Below are positions 24,600 through 33,967 of a DNA stretch of 64,000 nucleotides, one piece after another. How positions within the stretch are numbered: position 1 is the stretch's first letter; each line of letters opens with the position of its first letter. Where the stretch lies: positions 186,001-250,000 of the forward strand of contig CAKPBI010000001.1 in the NCBI GenBank assembly GCA_934140285.1, read 5' to 3'. Made by a program: the position numbers and the translations under genes. The notes beneath the pieces were generated by a model, which was not told where the DNA came from, did not search any database, and saw only the letters and a program-made list of their open reading frames with translations. The stretch is from an uncultured Bacilli bacterium (GTDB taxonomy: Bacteria; Bacillota_I; Bacilli_A; ML615J-28; CAG-313).

Positions 24600-27500
24600 A
24601 TGAAAAAGAAATCACTATTATTAATTTTAGTGACTATAATGATTTCATTTGTTCTTGTATCATGCAACAACAAAAAAGGAATTGCATTAAATGGTCCTAA
24701 AGAATTAACTATTAACATAGATGAAGAAGTGAAACTAAATATTACTGCTACATCTAATAAAAAATATTCTGAAAGTGATATTTTAAATAATTTAGAATAT
24801 ACTTCAAAAGATTCATCAATTGTAAACATTGATAATGGAGTAGTAAAAGGATTGAAACCTGGAACAACTATTATCAGTGTTGTATGGAATGAAGATGAAA
24901 ATGTAAAATTAGATATTACAGTAAAGGTTTTAACCCCAGAAGTATCTGATGTTGAAGTAATAACACCTTCTCCACTAGTTATTAAAGTTGGAGAAACTAA
25001 AGAAATTAAAATTGTTTGTGATGAAAAATTAAGTGTAAAATGGCACTCTAAAAATGAAAGCATTGCGACAGTAAAAGATGGTGTAGTAACAGCACAAAGT
25101 GTTGGCTCAACAGTAATTGAAATAGAAATTTCAAATGGATATAAGACAATAACAAAAACAGTAGAAGTTAATGTGAGTATTACTGTTAGTAAAGTTACCT
25201 ATATACTTGATGGTGGAACAAATAATGAATTAAACCCTACTACTTATATAGAAGGAACCACAGTTAAGTTAGAAGCCCCAACAAAAGAAGGATATAAATT
25301 CTTAGGTTGGTATTTAAATGATGTTCTTGTTACTTCAATTAGTAATGATCAAAAAGGTGACATTGAACTAGTCGCAAAATGGGAATATATCAAAAAAACA
25401 TATAATATAACTTATAATCTAGATGGTGGAACAAATAATCAATTAAATCCAAATACATATGTAGAAGGAACCACAGTTAAATTGGAAGCCCCAACAAAAG
25501 AAGGATATAAATTCTTAGGCTGGTATTTAAATGATGTTCTTGTAACAACAATTAACAAAGAACAAAAAGGTGATGTTGAACTAGTCGCAAAATGGGAATA
25601 TATTAAAAAATCATATAATATTACCTACGTGCTTGATGGAGGAACAAATAGTGAGTTAAATCCATCTACATACTTAGAAGGTGAGACTGTAACTTTACAT
25701 GAAGCCACAAAAGAAGGATATGATTTTTTAGGTTGGTATTTAAATGATGTTCTTGTAACCACAATTGATAGTACACAGAAAGGTGATATTGAACTTACCG
25801 CAAAATTTAAGGAAAAAGAAAATATCGAACTAACATATGAGTTAAATGGAGGAACATTTGAATGGACTGTTGGCGATGTAACTAATCCAAAAGGTGGAAT
25901 AGCTGCAGTATCAAATCTTCCAGCAATCTTTATGCAAGATTTCTATTATTACTTAAAGACAAATAAACTACTTGAATCAGATAAAGTCGCTAAATCATTA
26001 TCACAAAAAGGCTTTTTATGGAGTGGTTTCAGTGCAGACTACACTGATCCTAAGGCATTATATAACTGGACATCTACAACTTATTATAGTGCTACAGATG
26101 GTTACTCTCAATTATTCTGGGATAGTCTTTCTAACAACTTACCTGTGGGAGGTTTCTTTGGTACATCTCCATATAAAGAAAAATATGCAACCCTTCATTC
26201 ATTAGTATTAGCTTTAACAACTATTAAATATAGTGATTTAGATATTACATCAGCCAATGGCAAGTCAGGATTTGCTTTTGTCTTAGATGGATATTTCTAT
26301 GGAACCCAAGGTTTAATGAGTAGTGGAAATAATAAAGATATATTTAATCAATTAAGAGGTTTAATCCCTACTATGGAAACTGGATATATTGATCCTACTA
26401 AATCATTAACAGAAATTAAAAAATATCAATATCAAGAAATAATTACTAGTGCTCCTTATGGAACAAAAATTAATTTAGTTCTTCCAACTCGTGAAGGATA
26501 TGCATTTATGGGATGGTATGATAATGCATTATTAACAGGAACTCCATTAACATCTGTATCTAATAATGCAACTGTTTATGCTAAATGGTTTGATTTAAAT
26601 GCTCCGCTACCTACTCATAACATTAGTTATGTTTTAGATGATGGTGCAGTAGAAGATGCTCCAACATCGTATATTGAAGGTATTGGAATTGAAACATTAC
26701 CGACTCCAAGTAAAGCTGGGTATGATTTTTTAGGTTGGACAAAGGTAAAGGGTTCAACTGATTATGTCACTTCAATTTCTAAATATGATGATGAAGATAT
26801 AACATTATATGCTAATTTCAAAGAAGTATCCGATCTTGAAATTACATATATATATGAAGAAGGTGATACACCAACTCATAAAGCTACATCACTTGCAGAA
26901 TTCGCAGAAACATTCTGGGAAGAATTCTATATTTGGAGTAAACAAACAACGGGAATTGAAGCATTTAAAACAACAGTTTTAAATTCTTGGAAATCCAATA
27001 AGGCGGGCTCATTTAAATTATATAAGGGTAATGCTAAAAATCAAATTGACAATGATTATTTTGTAAATACTAAAGGTAATGATTTATGGATGGCATGGTT
27101 CAATATCTTTGATTCTCAAGTTACATCAATAAACTCTGCACAATCAGCATGGGCATCAACTTGGGTTGGTTACATTCGTTTATATGAAGTATTCATGCAA
27201 ACTAAGAGTTATTGGACTGAAGAAAGAACTAGAGCAGTTTATGAAGGTTATCCAATTCATGAAAAACTAGTAAAAAGATTTAAACCAGGTGATGAAATTA
27301 CTTTAGTTGAACTTGTAGTTGAAGATGGTCGCACTTTCCTTGGTTGGTATGACAATGAAGGAAATAAGGTAGAAACAACTAAAGGACTTACAAAAAATAT
27401 TACTTTAACTGCTCGTTGGAGTGCAAGTACTCCGGTTGAGAAATTTGAAGTTACTAATAAAATCAGCAAATTATTAAGACTTACTTCACATCAATTAACT

Positions 27501-29057
27501 TGGGAATTTACTCCAGAAAATGCAACAAATAAAAAAGTAAAATTTGTATCAAGTAATCCAGATGTAATTTCTATTGATGAAAATGGATTGATGTATGGTA
27601 TAAAAGATGGAACTTCAACAATTACCGTTGAAGTATTAGATAATAGTGAATTCAATGTAAGTTTTGAAGTAACAGTATATGTAGATCCGTTTATTGATTC
27701 AACTTTCGAAGGCAATACATGGATATCAGCTGGTGAAAAAACGCAAATTAAATCAGTAATTAGAAGTGGAAATGGAACAATAAAATATAAATCTCTTGAT
27801 CCAGAGTATGCGACTGTTGATGAATTTGGTAAAGTAACTGGCGTAAAGACAGGATATGCTCAAATCCTTGCTTATCTAGAAGAAGATGAATCAGTTAATT
27901 TGACTCTTGGTGTAACAATTGTCGAAGCAGGAATGGAAAACATTTTTGATATTATTAGAAAAGCTCATAATACAGAAATTCATGTTATGAGAAATCTTAA
28001 AGTTGCTTATGCCTATGATACAGATGTATACAACAGCGTATCTGATTTATTATTTAACTATGACTATAAAGTTGATGAATCATTAATAATTCCAACATCG
28101 CATGAAAATCGTCCAGGAACAAAAATCACTACAATGGAATTCATTACTGTTCATTATACCGCTGGTACTCCAGCATCATCAAATGCTAAGGCCACTGCAA
28201 ATTACTTTAATAATACAACTGCTGCTTCAGCAAACTATTGTACTGGTAATGATGGTATATATATGTGTATTCCTGATGGTGAGGTTGCATGGCATGCTGG
28301 AGATGGAACATCAACTAAGTTCTATTGGACAAATACAGGTGTAAAAGCAACTGCAAATGTAAAACCAGTATGGGGTGTTCAAACTAATAGTGCATCATCA
28401 ACAGGTTATTACTTTACATTAAATGGACAAGCTACAACAATTGAAGTACCAACAACTGGTAAAACAAGTTCAGGTACAATTAAAACAATGACTGATCCTT
28501 CTAAATGTTTTACTTTTTATGGACCAGCATGGAAGGTTGTAAATGGTTATTATTACATGGGTAACACATGGGCTTGCTTTACTCAAACTCTAGCTGGTGC
28601 AATCTCAAGTAGAGGTGGAAACTTAAATAGTGTTGGTATTGAAACTGCATGTAACTATGGTAGTGACTTATGGTATACTTATCAAATAACAGCTCAACTT
28701 GTAGCAAGACTACTTGATAAATATAACCTAGATACAACAAGAGTAGTAGGACATAATATGTTCTCAGGAAAAGATTGTCCTCAAACATTACTTGCTAATG
28801 ATGGTGAATTATGGTATCCATTTATGGAATGCGTAGAAGCCGAATATGCTTTATATGAATTAAAACTTGGCGATAAATATACAATTTCTTGTAAATCAAA
28901 TACTCCAGAATTAGTTCAAGATAATGGCAGATTAATAAAAGTTCCTAATTATACACAAACTGCAAGTTATACGGTAACTGTAAAGAATAATGAAACAGGT
29001 GAAACAAAATCAGAAACTTACTCAACAATTATCCATGGAACATATACTGAAAAATAA
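24600..29057 (+). CDS. Large surface lipoprotein: Big2 and InlB-B repeats with N-acetylmuramoyl-L-alanine amidase domain
   Basis: 1485 residues. Lipobox VLVSC (Cys22) anchors it outside the membrane. Order of parts: two Big2-type Ig domains (about 28-195), three InlB-B (Flg_new) repeats with GYKFLGWYLN (200-404), and a repeat with a large helical insertion (408-663). Then a further plain repeat (673-740), a second inserted repeat (747-940), Big2-like domains (945-1110), an Amidase_2 domain (about 1177-1405) and a beta-rich end. The amidase has zinc ligands His1185 (VHYTAG), His1385 and Cys1393 (GHNMFSGKDCP), spaced as in T7 lysozyme. It probably cleaves peptidoglycan stem peptides at the cell surface. 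Confidence 0.88.
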   Translation: MKKKSLLLILVTIMISFVLVSCNNKKGIALNGPKELTINIDEEVKLNITATSNKKYSESDILNNLEYTSKDSSIVNIDNGVVKGLKPGTTIISVVWNEDENVKLDITVKVLTPEVSDVEVITPSPLVIKVGETKEIKIVCDEKLSVKWHSKNESIATVKDGVVTAQSVGSTVIEIEISNGYKTITKTVEVNVSITVSKVTYILDGGTNNELNPTTYIEGTTVKLEAPTKEGYKFLGWYLNDVLVTSISNDQKGDIELVAKWEYIKKTYNITYNLDGGTNNQLNPNTYVEGTTVKLEAPTKEGYKFLGWYLNDVLVTTINKEQKGDVELVAKWEYIKKSYNITYVLDGGTNSELNPSTYLEGETVTLHEATKEGYDFLGWYLNDVLVTTIDSTQKGDIELTAKFKEKENIELTYELNGGTFEWTVGDVTNPKGGIAAVSNLPAIFMQDFYYYLKTNKLLESDKVAKSLSQKGFLWSGFSADYTDPKALYNWTSTTYYSATDGYSQLFWDSLSNNLPVGGFFGTSPYKEKYATLHSLVLALTTIKYSDLDITSANGKSGFAFVLDGYFYGTQGLMSSGNNKDIFNQLRGLIPTMETGYIDPTKSLTEIKKYQYQEIITSAPYGTKINLVLPTREGYAFMGWYDNALLTGTPLTSVSNNATVYAKWFDLNAPLPTHNISYVLDDGAVEDAPTSYIEGIGIETLPTPSKAGYDFLGWTKVKGSTDYVTSISKYDDEDITLYANFKEVSDLEITYIYEEGDTPTHKATSLAEFAETFWEEFYIWSKQTTGIEAFKTTVLNSWKSNKAGSFKLYKGNAKNQIDNDYFVNTKGNDLWMAWFNIFDSQVTSINSAQSAWASTWVGYIRLYEVFMQTKSYWTEERTRAVYEGYPIHEKLVKRFKPGDEITLVELVVEDGRTFLGWYDNEGNKVETTKGLTKNITLTARWSASTPVEKFEVTNKISKLLRLTSHQLTWEFTPENATNKKVKFVSSNPDVISIDENGLMYGIKDGTSTITVEVLDNSEFNVSFEVTVYVDPFIDSTFEGNTWISAGEKTQIKSVIRSGNGTIKYKSLDPEYATVDEFGKVTGVKTGYAQILAYLEEDESVNLTLGVTIVEAGMENIFDIIRKAHNTEIHVMRNLKVAYAYDTDVYNSVSDLLFNYDYKVDESLIIPTSHENRPGTKITTMEFITVHYTAGTPASSNAKATANYFNNTTAASANYCTGNDGIYMCIPDGEVAWHAGDGTSTKFYWTNTGVKATANVKPVWGVQTNSASSTGYYFTLNGQATTIEVPTTGKTSSGTIKTMTDPSKCFTFYGPAWKVVNGYYYMGNTWACFTQTLAGAISSRGGNLNSVGIETACNYGSDLWYTYQITAQLVARLLDKYNLDTTRVVGHNMFSGKDCPQTLLANDGELWYPFMECVEAEYALYELKLGDKYTISCKSNTPELVQDNGRLIKVPNYTQTASYTVTVKNNETGETKSETYSTIIHGTYTEK
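25197..25811 (+). repeat. Three tandem InlB-B repeats, 213-base period
   Basis: Units begin at 25197, 25410 and 25623, each coding a 71-residue InlB-B repeat. Units 1 and 2 are nearly identical at DNA level over long stretches, for example through the EGTTVKLEAPTKEGYKFLGW codons; unit 3 has diverged. Confidence 0.88.
25821..26588 (+). other. InlB-B repeat with helical insertion, copy 1
   Basis: Residues 408-663: the opening strand LTYELNGGTF is followed not by the usual short loop but by about 190 mostly helical, aromatic-rich residues (FMQDFYYYLKTN, YKEKYATLHSLVLAL). The repeat then resumes at TREGYAFMGWYDN and ends VYAKW. Confidence 0.6.
26838..27419 (+). other. InlB-B repeat with helical insertion, copy 2
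   Basis: Residues 747-940: LEITYIYEEGD opens it, then FAETFWEEFYIWSK and WVGYIRLYEVFMQTKSYW, and the repeat closes with GRTFLGWYDNEG and LTARW. Same layout as copy 1 with low sequence identity. Confidence 0.6.
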
Positions 29058-29069
29058 TTAAATCAACAA

Positions 29070-29106
29070 AAGAATTAGCCATTAATTTTGGTTAATTCTT
29101 TTTTTT
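29070..29106 (+). terminator. Intrinsic terminator
   Basis: AAGAATTAGCC / GGTTAATTCTT, 11 bp with one G-T pair, then a T tract. Confidence 0.88.
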
Positions 29107-29194
29107 ATAATTATAAATATATATTTTTGCAATTTTAATGAAAAAAACCCTAATTTATGCTATCATATATCTAATGTTATTAGGTAGGTAAAAT

Positions 29195-29536
29195 ATGAAA
29201 TATTCAAGTGAAATGTTAAGAGGAAATACAGAAACAATCATTCTAGCAATATTAATTAATAGTGATAGCTATGGATATGCAGTTTTAAAAAGAATAAATG
29301 AACGTGGTGGTGGTATCTTTGATTTAAAAGATGCTACAATTTATACTACTATCAAAAGAATGGAAAACGATGGCTTAATTACTACATATTGGGGAGAAGA
29401 AAATACTGGTGCTCGCCGTAAATACTATCATATAACAGAACGTGGTAAAGAATATTACCAACAAAAAATAAAAGAATGGAAAGAAGTAAACCATATATTA
29501 AATAACTTAATTTTAGGTGGTGATGATAATGAGTGA
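29195..29536 (+). CDS. PadR-family transcriptional regulator
   Basis: 113 residues. Winged helix typical of PadR: ETIILAILINSDSYGYAVLK, DLKDATIYTTIKRMENDGLI and GARRKYYHITERGKEYY. Short PadR-s1 proteins are usually repressors of the membrane protein or permease encoded next to them; here a multi-pass protein overlaps its 3' end. A short inverted repeat, CTAAT-GTT-ATTAG, lies just upstream of the start and could be the operator. Confidence 0.92.
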   Translation: MKYSSEMLRGNTETIILAILINSDSYGYAVLKRINERGGGIFDLKDATIYTTIKRMENDGLITTYWGEENTGARRKYYHITERGKEYYQQKIKEWKEVNHILNNLILGGDDNE

Positions 29537-30320
29537 TCCTCGCACAATAAATCGTATTAAAAGAGTAATTGAGAGAAAATTTTCATATTATCCTAAAACA
29601 AAAGAAGTGCTTGACTTAAAGGAAGAATTACTATCAATAGTTTTAGATAAATATAATGATTTAGAAACAGGAACAGAAAATCAAAAATATAAAGAATGTA
29701 TGGCTGTTATGATGTCATCATATAAACAAGTTCTTCATGATTTAGAAGTTGAGTCAAGTAAAAAAATCTTAAAAGATAAGTTGATGGGATTTAGTATTTT
29801 TGGAACTATATATTTTTTAATAATAATTCTTATATATATGATTGTTAGTAAATTTGTTGTAGGAAGCTTTAAGAAGACATATTTCATAGTTTTAGCTCCA
29901 TCAATTATTTTCTTATGGATTACAGCTTTATTTACCTTTACATATTGTAAGAAAATGAACTTCAAAATCCTAACAAGAGTATTTTTAGGACTATCATTTT
30001 TGACTTTTGCAGTTGCTTTATATACTGTACCTAGTCTTTATTGTTCAATATATAAGAACATAAAAATTTGGCATCCTGCTTGGTTAGTGATATTTGTTGT
30101 AGGAAGTTGCTATGTATTTGTTGACAGCTTTTTATATCCAAATAAAAAGCCATATACAAGATTAATTAGAAATTGTTTAAATCTACTTGCCTTATTTACA
30201 ACTATCTATTTGATTGTTTCAATTATTACTGGATATTGGTATGTAACTTGGTTAACCTTTGTCTTATGGTTAATTGGTTGTGAAATTAATGTGTTTTTAT
30301 TTTTTAAACGTCAAATCTAG
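29529..30320 (+). CDS. Multi-pass membrane protein cotranscribed with PadR
   Basis: 263 residues. A charged N-terminal 75 residues (RIKRVIERKFSYYPKTKEVLDLKEEL) resemble the cytoplasmic part of DUF1700-like proteins that follow PadR genes. Six hydrophobic segments run from residue 85 to the end. The ATG at 29529 overlaps the PadR stop by 8 bases; earlier ATGs in the same frame are deeper inside PadR. Probably the PadR target, with a role in envelope stress or transport that the sequence does not reveal. Confidence 0.75.
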   Translation: MSDPRTINRIKRVIERKFSYYPKTKEVLDLKEELLSIVLDKYNDLETGTENQKYKECMAVMMSSYKQVLHDLEVESSKKILKDKLMGFSIFGTIYFLIIILIYMIVSKFVVGSFKKTYFIVLAPSIIFLWITALFTFTYCKKMNFKILTRVFLGLSFLTFAVALYTVPSLYCSIYKNIKIWHPAWLVIFVVGSCYVFVDSFLYPNKKPYTRLIRNCLNLLALFTTIYLIVSIITGYWYVTWLTFVLWLIGCEINVFLFFKRQI

Positions 30321-30327
30321 GTGAAAT

Positions 30328-31077
30328 ATGAAAATTATACAATCTATTCAAAATGAAACAATAAAACTAGTTGATAAATTACATGATAAAAAAGTAAGAA
30401 CAAGTAAACAAAAATTTATTGTTGAAGGTTATCATCTTGTAGAAGAAGCTTATAAACATAATCAACTAGATAGTATTTTTACAATAAATGAAGAAGACTT
30501 TAATAAATTTAAAAATTGTGAACAATATTTAGTTACAGAACAAATCATAAAAAAACTATCAACAACTATTAATCCTCAAGGAATCATTGGAGTGGTAAAA
30601 ATGCAAGAAAGTTTACCCCTAGATTTAAATAAAGAAACAATTAAAATTGTTCTTTTAGATAATGTCAATGATCCAGGTAATTTAGGATCAATTGTACGTA
30701 CAGCTGCTGCTCTTGGATATGATGCTATATATATGTCAAGTGATACAGTTGATATATATAATGAAAAAACCATAAGAGCTACCCAAGGTTCAATTTTTAA
30801 AATTCCTTTTTATTATGGTAACTTGGAAACTTTAATTTCTAAATTAAAAAAGAATGGAATAATATGTTTTGGTACAACTCTTGAGAATTCAGTAAATCTA
30901 GAAAATGTTAAACATTGTAAGAGATATGCTGTATGCTTTGGAAATGAAGCAAGAGGAATGAATGAGGATACAATCAAACTAATGGATAAAAATATTAAAA
31001 TAGAAATGCAAAATGATGTGGAATCACTTAATGTCTTAGCCGCATCTTCCATCGTTTTATATGAACTAAAAAAATAA
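30328..31077 (+). CDS. SpoU/TrmH-family RNA 2'-O-methyltransferase
   Basis: 249 residues. An N-terminal substrate-binding domain (KFIVEGYHLVEEA) is followed by the trefoil-knot SPOUT catalytic part. It holds LDNVNDPGNLGSIVRTAAALG (motif 1, positions 110-130), CFGNEARGMN (motif 2) and IEMQNDVESLNVLAASSI (motif 3). It methylates a ribose in rRNA, most likely 23S, by analogy with TsnR/RlmB-like proteins of Firmicutes. GTGAAAT precedes the ATG. It lies close to the PadR pair but its role is separate. Confidence 0.92.
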   Translation: MKIIQSIQNETIKLVDKLHDKKVRTSKQKFIVEGYHLVEEAYKHNQLDSIFTINEEDFNKFKNCEQYLVTEQIIKKLSTTINPQGIIGVVKMQESLPLDLNKETIKIVLLDNVNDPGNLGSIVRTAAALGYDAIYMSSDTVDIYNEKTIRATQGSIFKIPFYYGNLETLISKLKKNGIICFGTTLENSVNLENVKHCKRYAVCFGNEARGMNEDTIKLMDKNIKIEMQNDVESLNVLAASSIVLYELKK

Positions 31078-31090
31078 AGGAGGGGAAAAA

Positions 31091-32362
31091 ATGAGTGAAA
31101 AATGGTATAAACTTGATAATGCTGCTAAAATCTTTCCAGCAATCTCCCATAATGATTCAAGTAATTATTTTAGATTATCTGCAGTATTAAAAGAAGAAGT
31201 TAAGCCAGAACTTTTAAAAGAGGCTGTCCATACTGCTTTAACTCGTTTTCCAATGTATTCAGTAAGATTAAAAAGGGGAATATTTTGGTATTACTTTGAG
31301 CATAATGATTTACAACCATTAATAAGGGTAGAATCACCACAATTGTTTGATACTATTAATACAGATGAACACAATAAATTTATGTTTTGTATTGAATATA
31401 GTAAAAGAAGAATTTCACTTGAAATGTTTCACGCTTTAAGTGATGGTAATGGGGGAATTGAATTCTTTAAAACAATTATCTTCTATTATTTACAATTAGA
31501 TAATAAAGAAGTAATAAATGATGGTTCTATTATGACAACAGAATATGAACAATTATCTGATGAAGGTCAAGATAGTTTTGTCTATAATTACAATGCAAAA
31601 ATAAAAACAATCAGTAAGGAAGTAAAAGCTTACAAAATTAAAGGAACTAAATATCAAGATAACTGGGTTGGTGTAATTCATGTTATGATGGATATCAAAA
31701 GTTTAAAAGAAATTGTGAATAAATTGCAAGTAACAGTAACAGAATATTTAGGAAGTGTGTTATTGTATGAAATATTACAAACTTATGATGATCCTAAAAA
31801 ACGACCAATTACCCTTTTTACTCCCGTTAACGCAAGAAAATATTTTGGTAGTAAGAGTCTAAGAAACTTTATGCTATACATTAGAACATCACTCCAAATG
31901 AATCAAAACCAAGATTATACCTTTGATGATGTTTTAAATATAACTAAAAAGAGTTTTGAAGAAAACCTAACAAAAGACCATTTAACTTCTAGACTTGTTT
32001 CTAATGTTAAGATAGAGAAAAACATTTTCATTAGAATACTACCTTTGTTTATAAAAAAGATAGCTTTAAATTTAAGTTATAAATCTTATGGAAGTGATTT
32101 AAATACAATCAGCTTTTCCAATCTTGGAATTATAAAAGTACCTAATGACTTTTATAAATATGTTGACAATATGTATTTTATGATTGGTGCAAATAGTGAT
32201 GGACCAACTAATCTTTCAGCATCAACATATAATGATAAAATCACTTTAACATTTACTTCAAGAATATTTGAACGTACACTTCAAAAAAACTTTGTACGTC
32301 ACTTAGTTAATGATGGACTCCAAATAACAGTTCAATCAAATGATTTGGAGGTGGATTCATGA
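31091..32362 (+). CDS. Condensation-domain-like acyltransferase
   Basis: 423 residues. The key motif is MFHALSDGNGGIEFF near residue 117, the HxxxDG catalytic signature of the condensation, PapA5 and alcohol acetyltransferase superfamily. NARKYFGSKSLRNF and SFSNLGII match the later solvent-channel region of the same fold. It transfers an acyl group between CoA or a carrier protein and an alcohol or amine. No NRPS module is present. The next gene overlaps by 4 bases, and this acyltransferase plus zinc-ribbon membrane pair recurs in Firmicutes. GGAGGGG precedes the ATG. Confidence 0.8.
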   Translation: MSEKWYKLDNAAKIFPAISHNDSSNYFRLSAVLKEEVKPELLKEAVHTALTRFPMYSVRLKRGIFWYYFEHNDLQPLIRVESPQLFDTINTDEHNKFMFCIEYSKRRISLEMFHALSDGNGGIEFFKTIIFYYLQLDNKEVINDGSIMTTEYEQLSDEGQDSFVYNYNAKIKTISKEVKAYKIKGTKYQDNWVGVIHVMMDIKSLKEIVNKLQVTVTEYLGSVLLYEILQTYDDPKKRPITLFTPVNARKYFGSKSLRNFMLYIRTSLQMNQNQDYTFDDVLNITKKSFEENLTKDHLTSRLVSNVKIEKNIFIRILPLFIKKIALNLSYKSYGSDLNTISFSNLGIIKVPNDFYKYVDNMYFMIGANSDGPTNLSASTYNDKITLTFTSRIFERTLQKNFVRHLVNDGLQITVQSNDLEVDS

Positions 32363-33057
32363 AACATTGTAATAAATGTAACATAGATGTTGATACTACT
32401 AGAATGACATGTCCTTTATGTAGGGATGTGTTAGTGGAAAATAATAAACCTTCAACTGATTTTGAACCATATGAAGGATATAAACCAAAACCCGTAAAAC
32501 TTCATATCGCAAGAAGAATTTTTATTTTCTTGTCTATTATGATATGTAGTGTTTGTGCGGTAATTAATGCTTTGACATATAAAGGAACAATATGGTCGCT
32601 TGTAGTTATTGGTGGTATCATCTATTTATGGGTATTAATTAAAGGAACAATTATTTCAAGACGTAACATTGCTTTAAAATTAGTTTTACAAGCCCTTGCG
32701 ATAACAATATTACTACTTCAAATTCAATTAATAACGCCAAATGTTCATTGGTTAACGCCCTATGCTTTACCATTTATAATGATTGGAACTATATTTTCCA
32801 TTACATTGTTGATATTTATTAAGACAATGCGTTACAAAGATTATATGTTATATTTAATCGCTGTTGCCTTGGTTGGTACTTTGCCGTTGATTCTATCATT
32901 CACTAAATCAGTTAAACCATTGTTTATTTTAAATGATAAATTAATACTATGGCCAAGTATTGCGAGTGCATTATATGCGGTATTGACAATTGTTGGAATG
33001 TTTATTTTTGGTGATAGAGCTACCAAAGATGAATTTAAAAAAAGATTTCATATATAG
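32359..33057 (+). CDS. Zinc-ribbon, six-helix membrane protein (DUF6320-like)
   Basis: 232 residues. The N-terminal zinc ribbon (HCNKCNIDVD and CPLCRDVL) precedes six hydrophobic helices from residue 48 to 222. This matches the DUF6320 type that accompanies condensation-like acyltransferases. The ATGA overlap and GGAGGTGG site show translational coupling. It may present or receive a membrane lipid for the acyltransferase, but that is inference from context. Confidence 0.75.
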   Translation: MKHCNKCNIDVDTTRMTCPLCRDVLVENNKPSTDFEPYEGYKPKPVKLHIARRIFIFLSIMICSVCAVINALTYKGTIWSLVVIGGIIYLWVLIKGTIISRRNIALKLVLQALAITILLLQIQLITPNVHWLTPYALPFIMIGTIFSITLLIFIKTMRYKDYMLYLIAVALVGTLPLILSFTKSVKPLFILNDKLILWPSIASALYAVLTIVGMFIFGDRATKDEFKKRFHI

Positions 33058-33069
33058 TGAGGTATTTGT

Positions 33070-33942
33070 ATGTATGATACAATAATTATTGGTTCAGGTC
33101 CTTCTGGAGTATCTGCTGCTGTGTATTTAAAAAGAAGTGGCTTTGATGTATTGGTTTTATCAACAAATGATAGTGCATTAAAAAAAGCAAAGATAATTGA
33201 AAATTATTATGGTTTTCCTGAAATAACAGGAAAAGAATTATATGATTTAGGAATAAAACAATTAGAACATTTGAATATTCCCTTTGATATAACAGAAGTA
33301 TTAAATATTAAATCAGATTATCAAACTACACCTAAATTTACAATTGAAACTACATCAGATAGCTTTTTTGCAAAATCAATTATCCTTGCTACAGGAACCT
33401 CTAGATCTATTCCTATGATTAGTAACATAAAAGACTATATTGATACAAATATTAGTTTTTGTGCTATTTGTGATGGCTTTTTCTACCGCAATCAAGATGT
33501 CTATGTTTTAGGCTATGGTCCGTATGCTTTATCTGAGGCTCATGAACTTCAACATATTGCAAAAAGTGTAACCATCTTAACAAACGGAGAAACCCCAACT
33601 TTTACCCTATCTAATGAAATAAAAGTTGAAACAAGAAAAATTAAAAAATTCTTAGGCGATAAAAAGCTTGAGGAAATAGAGTTTGAAGATGACACTAAAA
33701 TTAAAGTGCCTGGATTATTTGTCGCTTGGAAAACTCCTGGAGCATATGAGTTTTCACGTAAGGTCGGACTAGAATTTTCAGATAATCATCTTGTGGTAAC
33801 TGATAAGATGGAAACATCAGTAAAAGGAATTTTTGCTTGTGGTGATATCTTAGAACAACCATATCAAGTAAATAAAGCGGTATATGAAGGAATGATAGCC
33901 GCAACATCAATTAGTGAATATCTAAAAAGAAAACCGGATTAA
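33070..33942 (+). CDS. Thioredoxin reductase-like FAD/NAD(P)H oxidoreductase
   Basis: 290 residues, short for TrxB. It has the FAD-binding IIGSGPSGVSAAVYLKRSG start, the redox pair in FCAICDGFF (CxxC), a second Rossmann segment VYVLGYGPYALSEAHEL and the FAD-ribityl end GIFACGDILEQPYQVNKAVYEG. The second nucleotide motif (GYGPYA) departs from GxGxxA, and the classic HRR NADPH-binding basic cluster is not evident, so the electron donor is uncertain. A thioredoxin gene lies convergent just downstream, making a reductase-thioredoxin pair likely. Confidence 0.85.
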   Translation: MYDTIIIGSGPSGVSAAVYLKRSGFDVLVLSTNDSALKKAKIIENYYGFPEITGKELYDLGIKQLEHLNIPFDITEVLNIKSDYQTTPKFTIETTSDSFFAKSIILATGTSRSIPMISNIKDYIDTNISFCAICDGFFYRNQDVYVLGYGPYALSEAHELQHIAKSVTILTNGETPTFTLSNEIKVETRKIKKFLGDKKLEEIEFEDDTKIKVPGLFVAWKTPGAYEFSRKVGLEFSDNHLVVTDKMETSVKGIFACGDILEQPYQVNKAVYEGMIAATSISEYLKRKPD

Positions 33943-33967
33943 CTTTTACGCTAATCCGGTTATTTTT
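33932..33967. terminator. Bidirectional terminator between trxB-like and trxA
   Basis: AACCGGATTA (33932-33941) pairs with TAATCCGGTT (33952-33961). It includes the last codons of the reductase and is followed by T-rich sequence on the plus strand. Confidence 0.85.

Noticed and set aside
24575..25063. Minus-strand 162-codon open frame across the start of the amidase gene
   Set aside because: It covers the promoter and Big2 region of a clear lipoprotein gene; Ser/Thr-rich antisense translation is expected from such sequence.
25197..25811. Direct repeats considered as CRISPR or a mobile element
   Set aside because: The 213-base units are in frame and code for InlB-B repeats; there are no spacers or transposase.
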